Assembly: GCA_023268575.1 (NCBI GenBank)
Contig: JALRCL010000531.1
Coordinates: forward strand, 1-5,925
Direction of reading: 5' to 3'
DNA length: 5,925 bases
DNA from: Patulibacter sp.
GTDB taxonomy: Bacteria > Actinomycetota > Thermoleophilia > Solirubrobacterales > Solirubrobacteraceae
Shown here one piece after another: positions 5,480 through 5,925 of this stretch. Each line of letters starts with the position of its first letter. Position 1 is the first letter of the stretch. The translations under genes and the position numbers were made by a program. Under the pieces are notes generated by a model. The model was not told the origin of the DNA and did no database searches. It worked only from the letters and a program-made list of their open reading frames with translations.

Positions 5480-5925
5480 GTGCTCCGCCAGCTCCCCCGT
5501 CCAGCCCGCTCGTTCCTCGCCGCCCTGCTCCTCGCGCTCGGCCTCGCCGCGCCCGCCGGTGCGGCGGCGCCCGCCGGGGCGGGCTTGGGCAACGTCCTCG
5601 GCGGCACGCTGCCGGCGGCGGAGACCGGTACCGACGCCACGCCGCCTGCTCCTGCGTCCACGGAACCCGCGCCCGCGCCCACCCCGCCCGACGGGCGGCC
5701 GAACGTCGTCTTCGTCCTCGCCGACGACCTCTCGAGCGACCTCCTGCGCTTCATGCCCGAGGTCCGCGCACTGCGCCGCGACGGCGCGACGCTCCTGCGC
5801 CACGTCGTGACGAACTCGCTCTGCTGCCCCTCGCGCGCCACGATCCTCACCGGCCTCCTCCCGCACAGCTCGGGGATCTTCCGCAACACGGGGGCCGACG
5901 GCGGATACACGGCCTTCCGCGAGCG
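5480..5925 (+). CDS. Secreted formylglycine-dependent sulfatase, N-terminal part (3' end outside the window)
   Basis: The frame runs open from the GTG at 5480 to the right edge, giving 148 residues. No other in-frame ATG, GTG or TTG occurs back to at least 5372, and the GTG yields a good signal peptide (LRQLPRPARSFLAALLLALG, cleavage near 28-30). No ribosome-binding site is visible, so the start is chosen by elimination. Residues 48-73 are a Pro/Ala/Thr-rich linker. The catalytic domain then opens with 'RPNVVFVLADDL' (73-84), whose D82-D83 are the usual calcium ligands. Next comes 'SLCCPSRATILTG' (113-125), an exact C-x-P-S-R-x-x-x-L-T-G sulfatase signature. C115 would be converted to formylglycine, the catalytic residue, by a separate maturase. 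'LLPHSSGIFRNTGADGGYTAF' following it resembles the N-acetylglucosamine-6-sulfatase (GNS-like) branch more than classic arylsulfatases; this subfamily call is an inference. The enzyme would hydrolyse sulfate esters outside the membrane. It is divergent from the arylsulfotransferase-like gene. Confidence 0.88.
   Translation, partial: MLRQLPRPARSFLAALLLALGLAAPAGAAAPAGAGLGNVLGGTLPAAETGTDATPPAPASTEPAPAPTPPDGRPNVVFVLADDLSSDLLRFMPEVRALRRDGATLLRHVVTNSLCCPSRATILTGLLPHSSGIFRNTGADGGYTAFRE

Noticed and set aside
5025..5810. Plus-strand 261-codon frame overlapping the divergent region and the sulfatase start
   Set aside because: It is in a different frame from the sulfatase motifs, rich in Arg/Ser/Pro, and partly antisense to the arylsulfotransferase-like gene.
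3782..5866. Extended 694-residue version of the arylsulfotransferase-like gene
   Set aside because: The extra N-terminus is low complexity, overlaps the sulfatase coding region on the other strand, and would bury a clear signal peptide that begins at the GTG at 5236.
1..5925. CRISPR arrays, tRNA or rRNA genes, insertion sequences, attachment sites
   Set aside because: No regularly spaced repeats, no cloverleaf-like segment, no transposase or integrase motifs and no flanking direct repeats were seen on either strand.

Overview
The window is a very GC-rich stretch with strong G/C bias at third codon positions, short intergenic gaps and secreted proteins built on long Ala-rich signal peptides. 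This points to a high-GC actinobacterium. The combination of a PD40-type secreted propeller, a GT-C membrane glycosyltransferase and an arylsulfotransferase_2-type protein with a C-terminal Fn3-like domain is reminiscent of the Solirubrobacterales/Thermoleophilia (Patulibacter- or Conexibacter-like). That placement is an inference from protein style, not a proven assignment.

Layout: (1) 1-515, plus strand: C-terminal effector-binding part of a LysR-type regulator, cut by the left edge. (2) 516-587: convergent gap filled by two abutting inverted repeats, probably a bidirectional terminator. (3) 588-1715, minus: secreted beta-propeller-like protein. (4) 1716-1778: short gap with a hairpin and a -10 element placed for leaderless transcription. 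(5) 1779-3731, minus: polytopic GT39/PMT-like glycosyltransferase. (6) 3732-3781: 50 bp holding a perfect 12-bp-stem hairpin directly followed by a -10-like hexamer. (7) 3782-5236, minus: secreted arylsulfotransferase-family protein. (8) 5237-5479: divergent control region. (9) 5480-5925, plus: N-terminal part of a secreted formylglycine-type sulfatase, cut by the right edge.

How they may work together: three of the five genes encode exported soluble proteins and a fourth is a membrane glycosyltransferase that would act on the outer face of the membrane. A predicted sulfotransferase-fold protein and a predicted sulfatase are divergently transcribed from one 243-bp region. The most interesting reading is a surface or extracellular module that handles sulfate esters, possibly on a glycan. 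Each family call rests on sequence motifs; the functional link is inference from gene order. The minus-strand genes each seem to have their own stop and start signals rather than forming one tight operon. The many very long overlapping frames elsewhere are GC-driven shadows and are not annotated.
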